This document shows positions 44,793-53,190 of a stretch of DNA of 64,000 bases, piece by piece. The notes beneath the pieces were generated by a model that was not told the origin of the DNA, did not search any database, and saw only the letters and a program-made list of their open reading frames with translations. Position 1 is the stretch's first letter. Each line of letters starts with the position of its first letter. The position numbers were made by a program, and so were the translations under genes. This DNA is from Streptosporangium sp. NBC_01756 (lineage in GTDB: Bacteria; Actinomycetota; Actinomycetes; Streptosporangiales; Streptosporangiaceae), in assembly GCF_035917975.1 (NCBI RefSeq), contig NZ_CP109130.1:1-64000 (forward strand). The letters run 5' to 3'.

Positions 44793-45313
44793 TCGGCGCT
44801 TCCCATCGACAGACTTGCCCCCGCCCGATCAACGGCCGCTCTTCGCCGAGCAGATCCGCCACGCGTTGGAGCAGCACATGCCGTTCACCGAACGTATCCG
44901 CGTGGCGATGCTGGTCGGCCGGATCGGGGCCGAAGCCCCACTGCAAACCATCGACCGAAGCCGCGCTGTCGAGCATCAGCCGAGGTAGGACACTCTCACG
45001 GTCACCAAGACGCCCGTTGGCCTCAATGGGACCACCCCGTTACCGGACGCCGTGTTCGGCGGTCCTGCGGCGTACCCGTCAGGAAGACGCGCTGCGGGCC
45101 AGGGTCATGGCGTGGGCCAGGACCGGTTGTTCATCACCCAGTCGGTGTCGCCCTCCCCCATCGCGCGGCTGATGAGCCTGCACCTCATTGTGTGTAGGTG
45201 TGAGCATCCCGGCCACCTCCCTCTGTCCGGACCGTTACTGGCTCCACTCCCTCATGGATAGCACCCTGAGGAGGCCGCCCGGGGGTTGAGGGGTGGAGAG
45301 TGAGGGACGGAGC
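44793..45313. other. Intergenic region, no gene seen
   Basis: Roughly 520 bases. Plus-strand frames such as FAEQIRHALEQHMPFTERIR look protein-like for a short distance (44840-44900) but belong to no family I recognise. The right end is the leader of the metalloprotease gene. Confidence 0.35.
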
Positions 45314-48300
45314 ATGGTTGACGCACGCTTACGTTTCCTGGCCGCACTGATCATGGGGATCCTCCTCGCACCGCTGCTGGTGGCCTTCCCCGCGCGAGCC
45401 GACGACCGGGTCGTCTGTGGCATCAAGATCAGATTGACGACTGGATCCGACGGTATCCGCGACGAGTCCTCGCTGATCGTCCGACTCGGCGGATCGGGCG
45501 GTGTCAGAACGGGTGAATCATTCGTTTTCGATGGCGGATTCGATTACCACAGCGGCGGCACCGGTGACCTGCCCGACACCACTTTCACCTGGACCGCACG
45601 CCTGCCCCGGTGCGTCAGCGACTCGGCGCTCTGGCGCGGCTTCGAATTCGAGCATGTCAGCACCGTCGGCGGCGACATCGGCGCCGACAATTGGACGCTG
45701 ATGGGCTTGACCATCACCGATCTGATGGACGACAACCGCGTCTACTACCACCGGCCGCCGGAGAAGGGCCCGATCTACCGGTTCAAGGTGAATGAGAGCC
45801 CGATCTGGAACACCGTCTTCCGCGATCAAGGCCACATTTGCCGGGTCCTGGTGACCGTGCACACCGGCGCGGACGGCATCGAGGACGGCTCCACCGAGGT
45901 GATCGCCCTGGGTGGCCAGGAGTTGATCTTCGAGAACGCCGACAGCGACTCCGACCTGGACGGCTACCGTTACGTGGACTCAGACGACGACGGCATGGCC
46001 GACCTGCCCGACGGCGAACGCCGGCACCGAGGCGGGACAGGGGACATCACCAACGCCACCCTCAACTGGCGAGCCCGCTTCTCTCCATGCCTGCCCGCGC
46101 CGCTGCTGCGCCGGGGCGTGCGCATCCAACACACGGCGGGCGGCCTGCTGGGCTGGGACGACTGGGAGCTGACAGGTCTGCGCATAACCGACCTGGACAC
46201 CGACGCCGTCTATGTCTCCCTGCCGCCCGGCCACACCGTGCACACCTTCTACAACGACCACGACCAGGTGTGGCAGGGCCCGGCCGTACTGCCCGAGGAT
46301 CCGCCGCCCGCGCCCGGGCTGGACACCGACGGGGACGGCCTGACCGACCTGGTGGAGCTCAACGGCATCCCCAAGGGGGATGGCACGTTGGACACCTGGC
46401 TGCCCGATCACGGCGCCGACCCCTGCCGCAAGACGATCGCGGTCGAGATCGACTGGCTGACCGTCACGTCCGGCCCTTCCGACCAGCCTCGCCCGGCGGC
46501 GCTGAACGAGGCCCGCCACATGTTCGCCACCGCCCCCCGCCCTGCCCCCGCCGCCTGCCCGTACGGCTGGCCGCCCAGCGGCGGCGTGCAGCTGCTGACC
46601 GACGTCTCCACCCCCATCGTGGTCAGCGCCGAGGAGCGCGTTCGCCCTCTGGATGACCCCGGCGCCGAGGCCGACCGGCTGAACTGCCCGGCCGAGGCCG
46701 CCGTCAAGTCCCGGTTCTGCCTGCTGCGGGCGGCCAACTTCCCGGCCTGGCGGGTGGGCTTCTTCCATTACAGCCTGTGGGGCTTCTCCCACGACGGCAC
46801 CGACTCCAGCGGCCTCTGCTGCTTCGGCCCCAGGGGCAACGACATCATCGTCAGCGTCGGCAAGGGGTGGGGCGGCACCGCCGTCCCCATCTACACCCGC
46901 ATGCAGGCCGGCACCTTCGTCCATGAGCTCGGCCACGCGCTCGGCCTCCGACACGGCGGGGATGACCCGGTCAACTTCAAGCCCAACTACTTCTCGATCA
47001 TGAACTACCGGTACCAGAGCATCGGCGTCCCCGATCTCAGCGCCTGGAACGACGTCATGCCCGCGGCGCTCACCGAGCAGGACTTCACCGTTGACGACGA
47101 GAAGCAGATCCTGATCGACTTCAGCCACCTGGACTACTCCCGGGCCGAACTGCCCAAGATCGGGCCCGACCGGTTCTCCGAACGAGCCGGCGTCGGCGCC
47201 GGCCAGGACATGGTTGCCACCTGGTGGGACCCGACTCTCACCATGCGGGCGGGCAGCGCGAGCGGTCCGCTCGACTGGGACTTCAGCGGCGGCGGTGTCC
47301 CCGACCCCGAGGCGACCGCTGCAGTCAACGTGCTCAGCAAGTTCGAGGTGTGCATTCGCCCGCGCACCGTCGGCGGAACCCTGACCACCGTCGGCGCCGA
47401 CGGCCTCGACAAACGGGTGGGCGACCAGCTCATCCTGGCTGGTGACGATCACATCTGCCAGACCGAGGCCACCGGAACCGACCTCTCCAGGCCACGGAAC
47501 TTCGACTACCGCACCCTCGGCTACGCCGACGGCATCAAGGGCCGCGACGACTGGACCACCCTGGCCTACTGCGTCGGCGTGGCCAACGAGCCCACCTGCC
47601 CACGCGCCGCCGAGCAAGCTCCCGAGCCGGGCATCGGCAGAGCCGAGTCCGACCAGGTGGCCGCGGAGCTGTTCGACGCCCTCGCCGGGCTGAGCGCGCC
47701 TACGCCTCCGGCCGCGCCCCGCTGGGGCTTCGCCTACGTCAACCTGGCCACCGTCGACGAGGCGCCGATCGGCGTGGAGACCCCGCTCCACCCCGGCCCG
47801 CAGTGGACCACAGGTGCGGCCGGACGACTGACCACGGTGACCCACCTCGCCACCGGTCGTTACCTGGTGCGCCTTCCGGGGATCGGCGCCACGCGGGGGA
47901 TCGCGCACGCCACCGCGTACCGGACCAACAACCGGGGCCGCACCTGTGGTGTGGAGGACTACCGGCAGGACGGCTCCGACGAACTGCTCACCGTGCGCTG
48001 CTTCGACGAGCACGGCGCCCCTGCCGACTGGTGGTCCCAGGTGTTCTTCACCGCTCCCGTCGCCGGAACCGCCTCGGTGGCGACCGTACGGTACGGGGGC
48101 TCGGGAAACCTGGACCCGGCGCTCAACAGCGGGACCTTCAACTCCGACCGCCAGGTCAACCGGGTGCTCCGGGAGAGCACCGGCGTCTACCGGGTCGTCC
48201 TGACCGGCGCGCCCTTCACCCGCGGCACCGGCCACATCCAGGTCACTCCGTACGGGACGGGGAATCCCGCCCGCTGCGCCGCCCCGGGCACCCGGCCGCT

Positions 48301-48736
48301 GGCCGAAGGGCTTGAAGTCACCGTGACCTGTCACGAGATCCCGACCGGGCTGCCACGCGACTCCGGTTTCCTGCTCTCCCACGTGGACGGAGTGGGCCTG
48401 CACGGCGACACCGCCACCCCCGCCACCTACGCGCGGATCACCGGCGACCCCGCCGCGCCCGCCGTGGACGCCGCCCGCTCGCACAGCTCGGCCGGCGAGA
48501 CGCCTGCCGTCAGCCGCCTCGGCCTCGGCTGGTATCGCCTGAACTGGGCCGGTGGCGGAAAGCTGTTCGGCAACGTGCAGGTGACCGCGACCGGCGGCAG
48601 CGGCAGATACTGCCAGCTGGGCACGGTCTCCGACTATCACGCGCCGCCGGCGCTGGGTATCGACGTCTACTGCAGTACCCCCGCAGGGCAGCGTGGGGAC
48701 GCCGGCTTCGGGGTGATCTACACGCGCCGCCCCTGA
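45314..48736 (+). CDS. Large secreted metzincin-type metalloprotease
   Basis: About 1140 residues from the ATG at 45314, with signal peptide RFLAALIMGILLAPLLVAF, cleavage near ARADD. Two related domains of about 130 residues come first (CGIKIRLTTGSDGIRDESS and CRVLVTVHTGADGIEDGST, each followed by a GGTGD segment and a DNWTL/DDWEL motif). DTDGDGLTDLVELNG near 337 looks like a calcium-binding repeat. The zinc site HELGHALGLRH is at about 537-547 (HExxHxxGxxH), with Met-turn SIMNYRY near 562. The C-terminal 350 residues contain three related units (ATGRYLVRLPGIG, STGVYRVVLTGAPF, LGLGWYRLNWAGG), each with a later Cys pair. The product is presumably an extracellular protease; its repeats are not assigned to a known family. 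Confidence 0.88.
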   Translation: MVDARLRFLAALIMGILLAPLLVAFPARADDRVVCGIKIRLTTGSDGIRDESSLIVRLGGSGGVRTGESFVFDGGFDYHSGGTGDLPDTTFTWTARLPRCVSDSALWRGFEFEHVSTVGGDIGADNWTLMGLTITDLMDDNRVYYHRPPEKGPIYRFKVNESPIWNTVFRDQGHICRVLVTVHTGADGIEDGSTEVIALGGQELIFENADSDSDLDGYRYVDSDDDGMADLPDGERRHRGGTGDITNATLNWRARFSPCLPAPLLRRGVRIQHTAGGLLGWDDWELTGLRITDLDTDAVYVSLPPGHTVHTFYNDHDQVWQGPAVLPEDPPPAPGLDTDGDGLTDLVELNGIPKGDGTLDTWLPDHGADPCRKTIAVEIDWLTVTSGPSDQPRPAALNEARHMFATAPRPAPAACPYGWPPSGGVQLLTDVSTPIVVSAEERVRPLDDPGAEADRLNCPAEAAVKSRFCLLRAANFPAWRVGFFHYSLWGFSHDGTDSSGLCCFGPRGNDIIVSVGKGWGGTAVPIYTRMQAGTFVHELGHALGLRHGGDDPVNFKPNYFSIMNYRYQSIGVPDLSAWNDVMPAALTEQDFTVDDEKQILIDFSHLDYSRAELPKIGPDRFSERAGVGAGQDMVATWWDPTLTMRAGSASGPLDWDFSGGGVPDPEATAAVNVLSKFEVCIRPRTVGGTLTTVGADGLDKRVGDQLILAGDDHICQTEATGTDLSRPRNFDYRTLGYADGIKGRDDWTTLAYCVGVANEPTCPRAAEQAPEPGIGRAESDQVAAELFDALAGLSAPTPPAAPRWGFAYVNLATVDEAPIGVETPLHPGPQWTTGAAGRLTTVTHLATGRYLVRLPGIGATRGIAHATAYRTNNRGRTCGVEDYRQDGSDELLTVRCFDEHGAPADWWSQVFFTAPVAGTASVATVRYGGSGNLDPALNSGTFNSDRQVNRVLRESTGVYRVVLTGAPFTRGTGHIQVTPYGTGNPARCAAPGTRPLAEGLEVTVTCHEIPTGLPRDSGFLLSHVDGVGLHGDTATPATYARITGDPAAPAVDAARSHSSAGETPAVSRLGLGWYRLNWAGGGKLFGNVQVTATGGSGRYCQLGTVSDYHAPPALGIDVYCSTPAGQRGDAGFGVIYTRRP

Positions 48737-49005
48737 ACGTCCTCACCGAACGACGGGTGGCCAAGCGGGACGGCCTCCACCAGGGCGTCCCCGGGCGCTT
48801 GGCGATGGTGAAGGACCGAGCACCCGGAGCGGCTGCGGCGAGTCAACCGTCCACTGTTCTGATCGCGGGCCACGCGCCGGAAGCGTCGTCTTCCAACTCA
48901 TGTGCGTTGGTGTCACAGTCCTCGATCGGGCTAATGTTGCTTCCGTCATGCGCCAGGCGGACGTGCTCTGTCTGCGCCGGTGAGTCGGCAGATTGAAGAC
49001 GCGGG
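48737..49005. other. Intergenic region with a dispersed 22-bp repeat
   Basis: No gene. Positions 48936-48957 match 4725-4747 apart from a single base, within the presumed leader of the VOC gene. Confidence 0.4.
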
Positions 49006-49782
49006 ATGACCTCTCAGCTTGTCGCGCTCTGCTTCGGTGCGAACGAGCCGCTCCGTCTCGCGCGCTTCTGGGCGGGAGTCCTGGGCTGGGAGACGGCCGA
49101 TGACCCCCACGACGGCATCGCGCTCCTGCCGAGCGATGACACCGGGTTCCGGATCCGATGTCTTCCGACCCAGGAGAAGAAGACCGGCCAGAACCAGATG
49201 CACTTCGATCTGACGAGCACATCCCTGGAGGACCAGCAGCAGACGGTGGCGAGATCGCTCGGACTCGGTGCGCGGCACATCGACATCGGGCAACGCCCGG
49301 AGGAGGGTCATGTGGTGCTCGCCGACCCTGAAGGCAATGAGTTCTGCGTCATCGGGCCGGGCAACGACTTCCTTGCTGACTGCGGATTCATCGGAGCGCT
49401 CGCGTGCGACGGTTCGCAGGACGTCGGATACTTCTGGAGCGAAGCACTGGGCTGGCCGTTGGTCTGGGACCAGGACCAGGAGACTGCGATCCGCTCACCG
49501 CACGGCGGCCCGAAGATCACGTGGGGCGGTCCGCCGCTCATGCCGAAGACAGGGATGAACAGGCTGCACTTCGACCTCGCTCCACCTGTGCACGGTGATC
49601 AGCAAACAGAGGTCGACCGTCTCGTCTCCCTCGGGGCGACTCGAATCGACATCGGCCGGCGCAGGGGCGGTCGGGTGGCGATGGCCGATCCCGACGGCAA
49701 TGAGTTCTGTGTGTTGCCCCCGGATGGCGTGACCAGACCCGGGGGCGGCGCGCCTCCGATCCAACCCGCCGACACGGTGTGA
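49006..49782 (+). CDS. Two-domain VOC family protein (glyoxalase-like)
   Basis: A 258-residue protein built of two tandem glyoxalase-like units. Each has a start like LARFWAGVLGWE / GYFWSEALGWPL and an end DPEGNEFCVI / DPDGNEFCVL, the signature of the PF18029-type group also seen in the single-domain protein at 2636. The duplicated fold could form a complete pseudo-dimeric site within one chain. No function is known for the group. It stands alone after the metalloprotease. Confidence 0.88.
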   Translation: MTSQLVALCFGANEPLRLARFWAGVLGWETADDPHDGIALLPSDDTGFRIRCLPTQEKKTGQNQMHFDLTSTSLEDQQQTVARSLGLGARHIDIGQRPEEGHVVLADPEGNEFCVIGPGNDFLADCGFIGALACDGSQDVGYFWSEALGWPLVWDQDQETAIRSPHGGPKITWGGPPLMPKTGMNRLHFDLAPPVHGDQQTEVDRLVSLGATRIDIGRRRGGRVAMADPDGNEFCVLPPDGVTRPGGGAPPIQPADTV

Positions 49783-50057
49783 TACCGGCGGCGCCGCGTT
49801 CGTGACTCACCCTGCCCAGGATGGGTGGGCGAAGGCCGACACGACGGTCGCAACCGAAGAGCCGGCGACGTGACTCGTGGCCAGGTCGTTCAGCTCGCTC
49901 ACGTCTCTGAATCGTCAGACCGGACCTCGGTGTGGAGGCGCCGACGTGAGCGGTGCCACGGTCATCGCCCTGCTCACCATGGTGCTGACGATCGCCGGGA
50001 TGATCCGGCGCCGGCAGAGCCGCCGTCTCAGCCGGCGGGTGATGACCGCCGTGCACA
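49783..50057. other. Intergenic region, no gene seen
   Basis: Frames running through here belong to antisense readings of the following SDR remnant. No signal or family motif noted. Confidence 0.4.
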
Positions 50058-50530
50058 TCACCAGGGCACTACGCCGGCGTCCTCGAAGAACATGCCGGTC
50101 GGGCCGTCGTTGGGCAGGGTCGCGAGTTTGATGGCGATCGCCGCCCCCTGTTCGGGGGTGCGCACACCGCGGAAACCGTTGAGGTCGGTCGCGACGAAGC
50201 CGGGGCAGCCGGCGTTGATCAGGATGTTCGTGCCGCTCAACTCCCGGGCGTACTGGAGGGTGACGGCATTCAGGAATGTCTTCGACGGCGCGTACGCCGC
50301 GGCCACCGGACCCGTCGTCTGCTCACCGGCGGTTCCTGACTGCCGGGCGAGGGAGCCGACACTACTGGACATGTTCACGATCCGCGGTGAGGCAGAGCGG
50401 CGCAGCAGCGGCATCATCGCGTTGGTGACGCGGATGACGCCGATCACATTGGTCTCCATGACCGTCCGGATGGTGGCGGGATCGACCCGGGTGGGCTCCT
50501 GTGGCATGCCACCGGTGATTGCGGCGTTAG
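50058..50530 (-). pseudogene. SDR oxidoreductase, 5'-deleted
   Basis: About 157 codons remain, starting inside the conserved NAG region (here NAAITGGMPQEPTR) and continuing through RIVNMSSSVGSL (catalytic Ser), AAYAPSKTFLN (Tyr and Lys) and ILINAGCPGFVATDLN to the C-terminus. The N-terminal cofactor-binding motif TGxxxGIG and about 85 residues are gone. The break at about 50528 joins directly to a 5'-truncated LysR gene on the opposite strand. Confidence 0.8.
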
Positions 50531-51078
50531 CCGGCGCGTCCAGGGAACTGCTGGCGAAGCTGCTCGACGCCTACGCCGCCGAACCCGGCGCGGTCCCCGT
50601 CGACGTCACCCTGTGCGGCCCGGCCGAGCAGGAACGACTCCTGCGCGAGGGCCGGGCCGACGTGGCGCTGCTGCACCGGCCGTTCGACTCGACGGCCGGG
50701 TTCCACACCGAAGAGCTCAGCACGGAGAGCCAGGTTGTGGTCCTGCCAGCCGGGCATCCACTCACCGTCCGGGCCCACGTGCACATGGCCGACATCACCG
50801 CGCTGCCAGGCCTGCCCCTGCCACGCTGGCCCAACCCCGACGGCACCTACCCGCCCGGTCCCGGCCCGCAGGTCCGCGACCACGCGCAGCTGCTGCAGCT
50901 GATCGCGCTCGGCCGCGCTTGCGCGATCTCACCGGAGTCGTGCCGAGCCCAACTGCACGGTGACCTCGCCGCCGTGTCCGTGCTGGACGCGCCGACGGTC
51001 ACCACCGTGATCGCCTGGCCACCACGCAGCCGGTCCAGAGCCGTCGCCGACCTCGTCCGGACTGCGACACGTCTTTAG
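50527..51078 (+). pseudogene. LysR-family regulator, 5'-deleted
   Basis: About 180 codons cover the effector-binding domain of a LysR protein: ASRELLAKLLDAYAAEPG, DVALLHRPFDSTAGF, VVLPAGHPLTVRAHVH and ACAISPESCRAQL. The entire DNA-binding domain is missing, as is any start codon of its own. The open frame continues upstream only as antisense of the SDR remnant. The pair was originally a divergent LysR/SDR module like those elsewhere in the window. Confidence 0.8.
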
Positions 51079-51343
51079 CCTCACCGCTCCGAGTTCGGGC
51101 GGTGAGAACCACCATGTCGTACGGGCAGCGCCCTCGTCTCGGCCATCGGGGACAGGCATGCCGTGATCCTGCTCGCAATCCGCCGGCGACATGACCAGCT
51201 GCTACTCGGCGGTAATGCGGAGACGCCGCATCTACTGTATGCCTGACGTGTGCGGCAACCGGCTCAATGTCGCCAACCACCGCGCACGGCACCGGCTGGA
51301 CAGCGCCCCCAGTGAGACGCGATAAAGACACAAGGAGAACCCG

Positions 51344-51823
51344 ATGCGAGACCCTGGAGACAGCGCAACAGCCGGCCCGGCCGGCAGGCCGCCGCTCGCA
51401 GGCGCCCTCCGGCTCCCGGACGGATCCTGGGTCCGCGGCCGCGGCCTACGCCATCCGCTGCCGGAGGGCCCGATGCCCGACTTCGGCCTGTATCTCGGCT
51501 CAGACCGGCTCCGCCGTCGCCATGGAAGCGAGCTGCGGTGGCCCCACGCGTGGATCCCGTGGCCCGACTTCCTGCTGCCCCGCGACCACGATCTGGCCGT
51601 GCAGCACATCCGCGCGCTGCACGAGCGGGCGCGGGCGGGCACCGCGGTGGAGGTCGCCTGCGGGGGCGGCGTCGGCCGCACCGGCACGGTCGTCGCCTGC
51701 CTTGCCGTCCTGGCCGGCCTCGACCCGGCCGACGCCGTCGTCTGGACGCGCGAGCATCATCACCACCGGGCCATCGAGACCCCGTGGCAGCGCCGCTGGG
51801 TGCTGCGCTTCCCAACGGATTAG
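51344..51823 (+). CDS. Protein-tyrosine-phosphatase-like protein
   Basis: A 159-residue protein with a CX5R phosphate loop: ACGGGVGRTGTVVACLAVL, Cys106 and Arg112, flanked upstream by a helix (LAVQHIRALHERARAG). WIPWPDFLLP precedes it, where the general acid Asp may lie. It belongs to the small dual-specificity phosphatase-like group found in actinomycetes, possibly acting on phosphotyrosine, nucleotides or sugars. AAGGAG precedes the ATG by six bases. No partner gene is evident. Confidence 0.82.
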   Translation: MRDPGDSATAGPAGRPPLAGALRLPDGSWVRGRGLRHPLPEGPMPDFGLYLGSDRLRRRHGSELRWPHAWIPWPDFLLPRDHDLAVQHIRALHERARAGTAVEVACGGGVGRTGTVVACLAVLAGLDPADAVVWTREHHHHRAIETPWQRRWVLRFPTD

Positions 51824-51911
51824 TCTCCGCCGCCATTCCGGAGACTCGCCTGCCGGCGAGAGCTTGCCATTGCAGGTCGCAGCCCTCTCGATCGACGCGG
51901 TGAACCGCCCG

Positions 51912-52343
51912 TCAGCCCTCTGCGCTCGCAGGGTTTCTGCCGGCCGCCGACTGCTCATGGGCTCCGACCAGCCGGCCACCGAGAGCTGTGCGGTCGTCAT
52001 GCTGGGGTCTGAACTCCACCAGCACGCCGGCACGAAGTTCATCACCGAGCACCTGAGCCACGGAATCCGTCACATCCGCAGCCAGGCGTGCGACGATCTG
52101 CGGGCCGTCCGGCCGGGTCAGGGCGACCTCGCGAATGCCGAAGGAGACGATCGGAGGAGGGTTGTCAACGGCGTGTCCACCCACGCCCCAGCGCCCTGCA
52201 GGCAATGCAAGCAGTTGGACGACGATCAGCTCGCGGGCCCACTCCCCGTAGATTCGCGCGACGGTGTCCGTAAGCGTGCTGATGAGCACGGACTCGCGTC
52301 CGACGAGTTGCTCCTCCATGGCATAAACGGTCAAATGCGGCAT
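51912..52343 (-). CDS. Tautomerase/MIF-superfamily protein
   Basis: A 143-residue protein beginning MPHLTVYAMEEQLVGR, with the N-terminal Pro2 that acts as catalytic base in tautomerases, and a double-length organisation like cis-CaaD or MSAD relatives. The segment EWARELIVVQLLALPAGRWG and the later REVALTRPDG follow the family. Likely role: keto-enol tautomerisation or hydrolytic dehalogenation of a small acid. A strong promoter is visible upstream (-35 TTGACA, -10 TATTTA, 17 bases apart). Confidence 0.8.
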   Translation of the reverse strand: MPHLTVYAMEEQLVGRESVLISTLTDTVARIYGEWARELIVVQLLALPAGRWGVGGHAVDNPPPIVSFGIREVALTRPDGPQIVARLAADVTDSVAQVLGDELRAGVLVEFRPQHDDRTALGGRLVGAHEQSAAGRNPASAEG

Positions 52344-52392
52344 TGCGCCCTCCTGTGGCGAACCATGGTTGAGATCAATCTACCTTTGCTAA

Positions 52393-52421
52393 TAAATATA
52401 ATTTAAATATATAGATGTCAA
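52393..52421 (-). promoter_or_regulatory. Promoter of the tautomerase gene
   Basis: On the minus strand a consensus -35 TTGACA (52421-52416) is followed by a 17-base AT-rich spacer and TATTTA (52398-52393). The AT content of this short stretch is exceptional for the window. Confidence 0.65.
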
Positions 52422-52537
52422 CCGAGCCGACGGTCGACCACGACGGTCTGCGCGATGCCTCGCCGGTGACCACGTACTTACCGGCGGACATGTCGCAGAT
52501 CTCTTCCTCGCTCGCTAATACGACGTATCAAAAATAG

Positions 52538-52565
52538 ACAACGTACACACTCTTGTGTACGTTGT
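52538..52565. promoter_or_regulatory. 12-bp inverted repeat upstream of FMN reductase gene, operator
   Basis: ACAACGTACACA (52538-52549) and TGTGTACGTTGT (52554-52565) are perfect reverse complements with a 4-base centre. A smaller dyad ATACGACGTAT lies just upstream, and a related half-site (TACGCCGTACAC) downstream. The site is 37 bases before the ATG, so it probably controls the reductase-exporter operon. The TetR remnant at 54740 may be the lost regulator. Confidence 0.75.
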
Positions 52566-52602
52566 ATCGCGACAGATACGCCGTACACAGCTAAGAGGCA
52601 TC

Positions 52603-53184
52603 ATGCTCAACATCGCGGTCATTCTCGGCAGCACCCGTGACGGACGTTTCGGCTCCGCCGTGGCGAACTGGGTCATGGACCACCTGGACCAGCGCGACGA
52701 CATGAGCGCCGACCTGATCGACCTGATCGAAACCCCGCTGCCGACCGTCTTCCCGGTGCTCGGACAGCCGCCCGCCACTCAGGAGGACAGGGATCTACTG
52801 GCGGCCGTGTCACCGCGCCTGGCGGCAGCCGACGCCTTCGTCATCGTGACGCCCGAGTACAACCACAGCTTCCCGGCGGCGCTGAAGAACGCCATCGACT
52901 GGCACGGCATCGAGTGGCACGCCAAGCCCGTCGCGTTCGTCTCCTACGGCGCCTTCTCCGCCGGACTGCGCGCCGTCGAGCAACTGCGGCTCGTCCTGGC
53001 CGAACTGCACGCCGTCACCATCCGCGACAGCGTCGGCCTGCAGCACCCCTGGGCGCAGCTCGACGGCGACGGCAAGGCCGTGGACCCGGCCGCCGACGCC
53101 GCCGCCAAGGTCATGCTGGACCGGCTCGCCTGGTGGGCGCACTCACTGCGCGAAGCCAGGACCGCCCGCCCCTATGCCGCCTGA
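52603..53184 (+). CDS. NADPH-dependent FMN reductase
   Basis: A 193-residue flavodoxin-fold protein starting at the ATG at 52603 (MLNIAVILGSTRDGR). The FMN phosphate loop is GSTRDGRFGSAV, and TPEYNHSFPAALKNAIDW is the family's second conserved block. Members reduce FMN or quinones with NADPH, often in oxidative or electrophile stress. It is followed six bases later by an MFS exporter, forming an apparent two-gene operon. Confidence 0.92.
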   Translation: MLNIAVILGSTRDGRFGSAVANWVMDHLDQRDDMSADLIDLIETPLPTVFPVLGQPPATQEDRDLLAAVSPRLAAADAFVIVTPEYNHSFPAALKNAIDWHGIEWHAKPVAFVSYGAFSAGLRAVEQLRLVLAELHAVTIRDSVGLQHPWAQLDGDGKAVDPAADAAAKVMLDRLAWWAHSLREARTARPYAA

Positions 53185-53190
53185 ACCGCC

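Noticed and set aside
45980-48640. 886-codon minus-strand frame
   Set aside because: Antisense of the metalloprotease, which has a signal peptide and zinc site; high GC leaves the reverse frame open.
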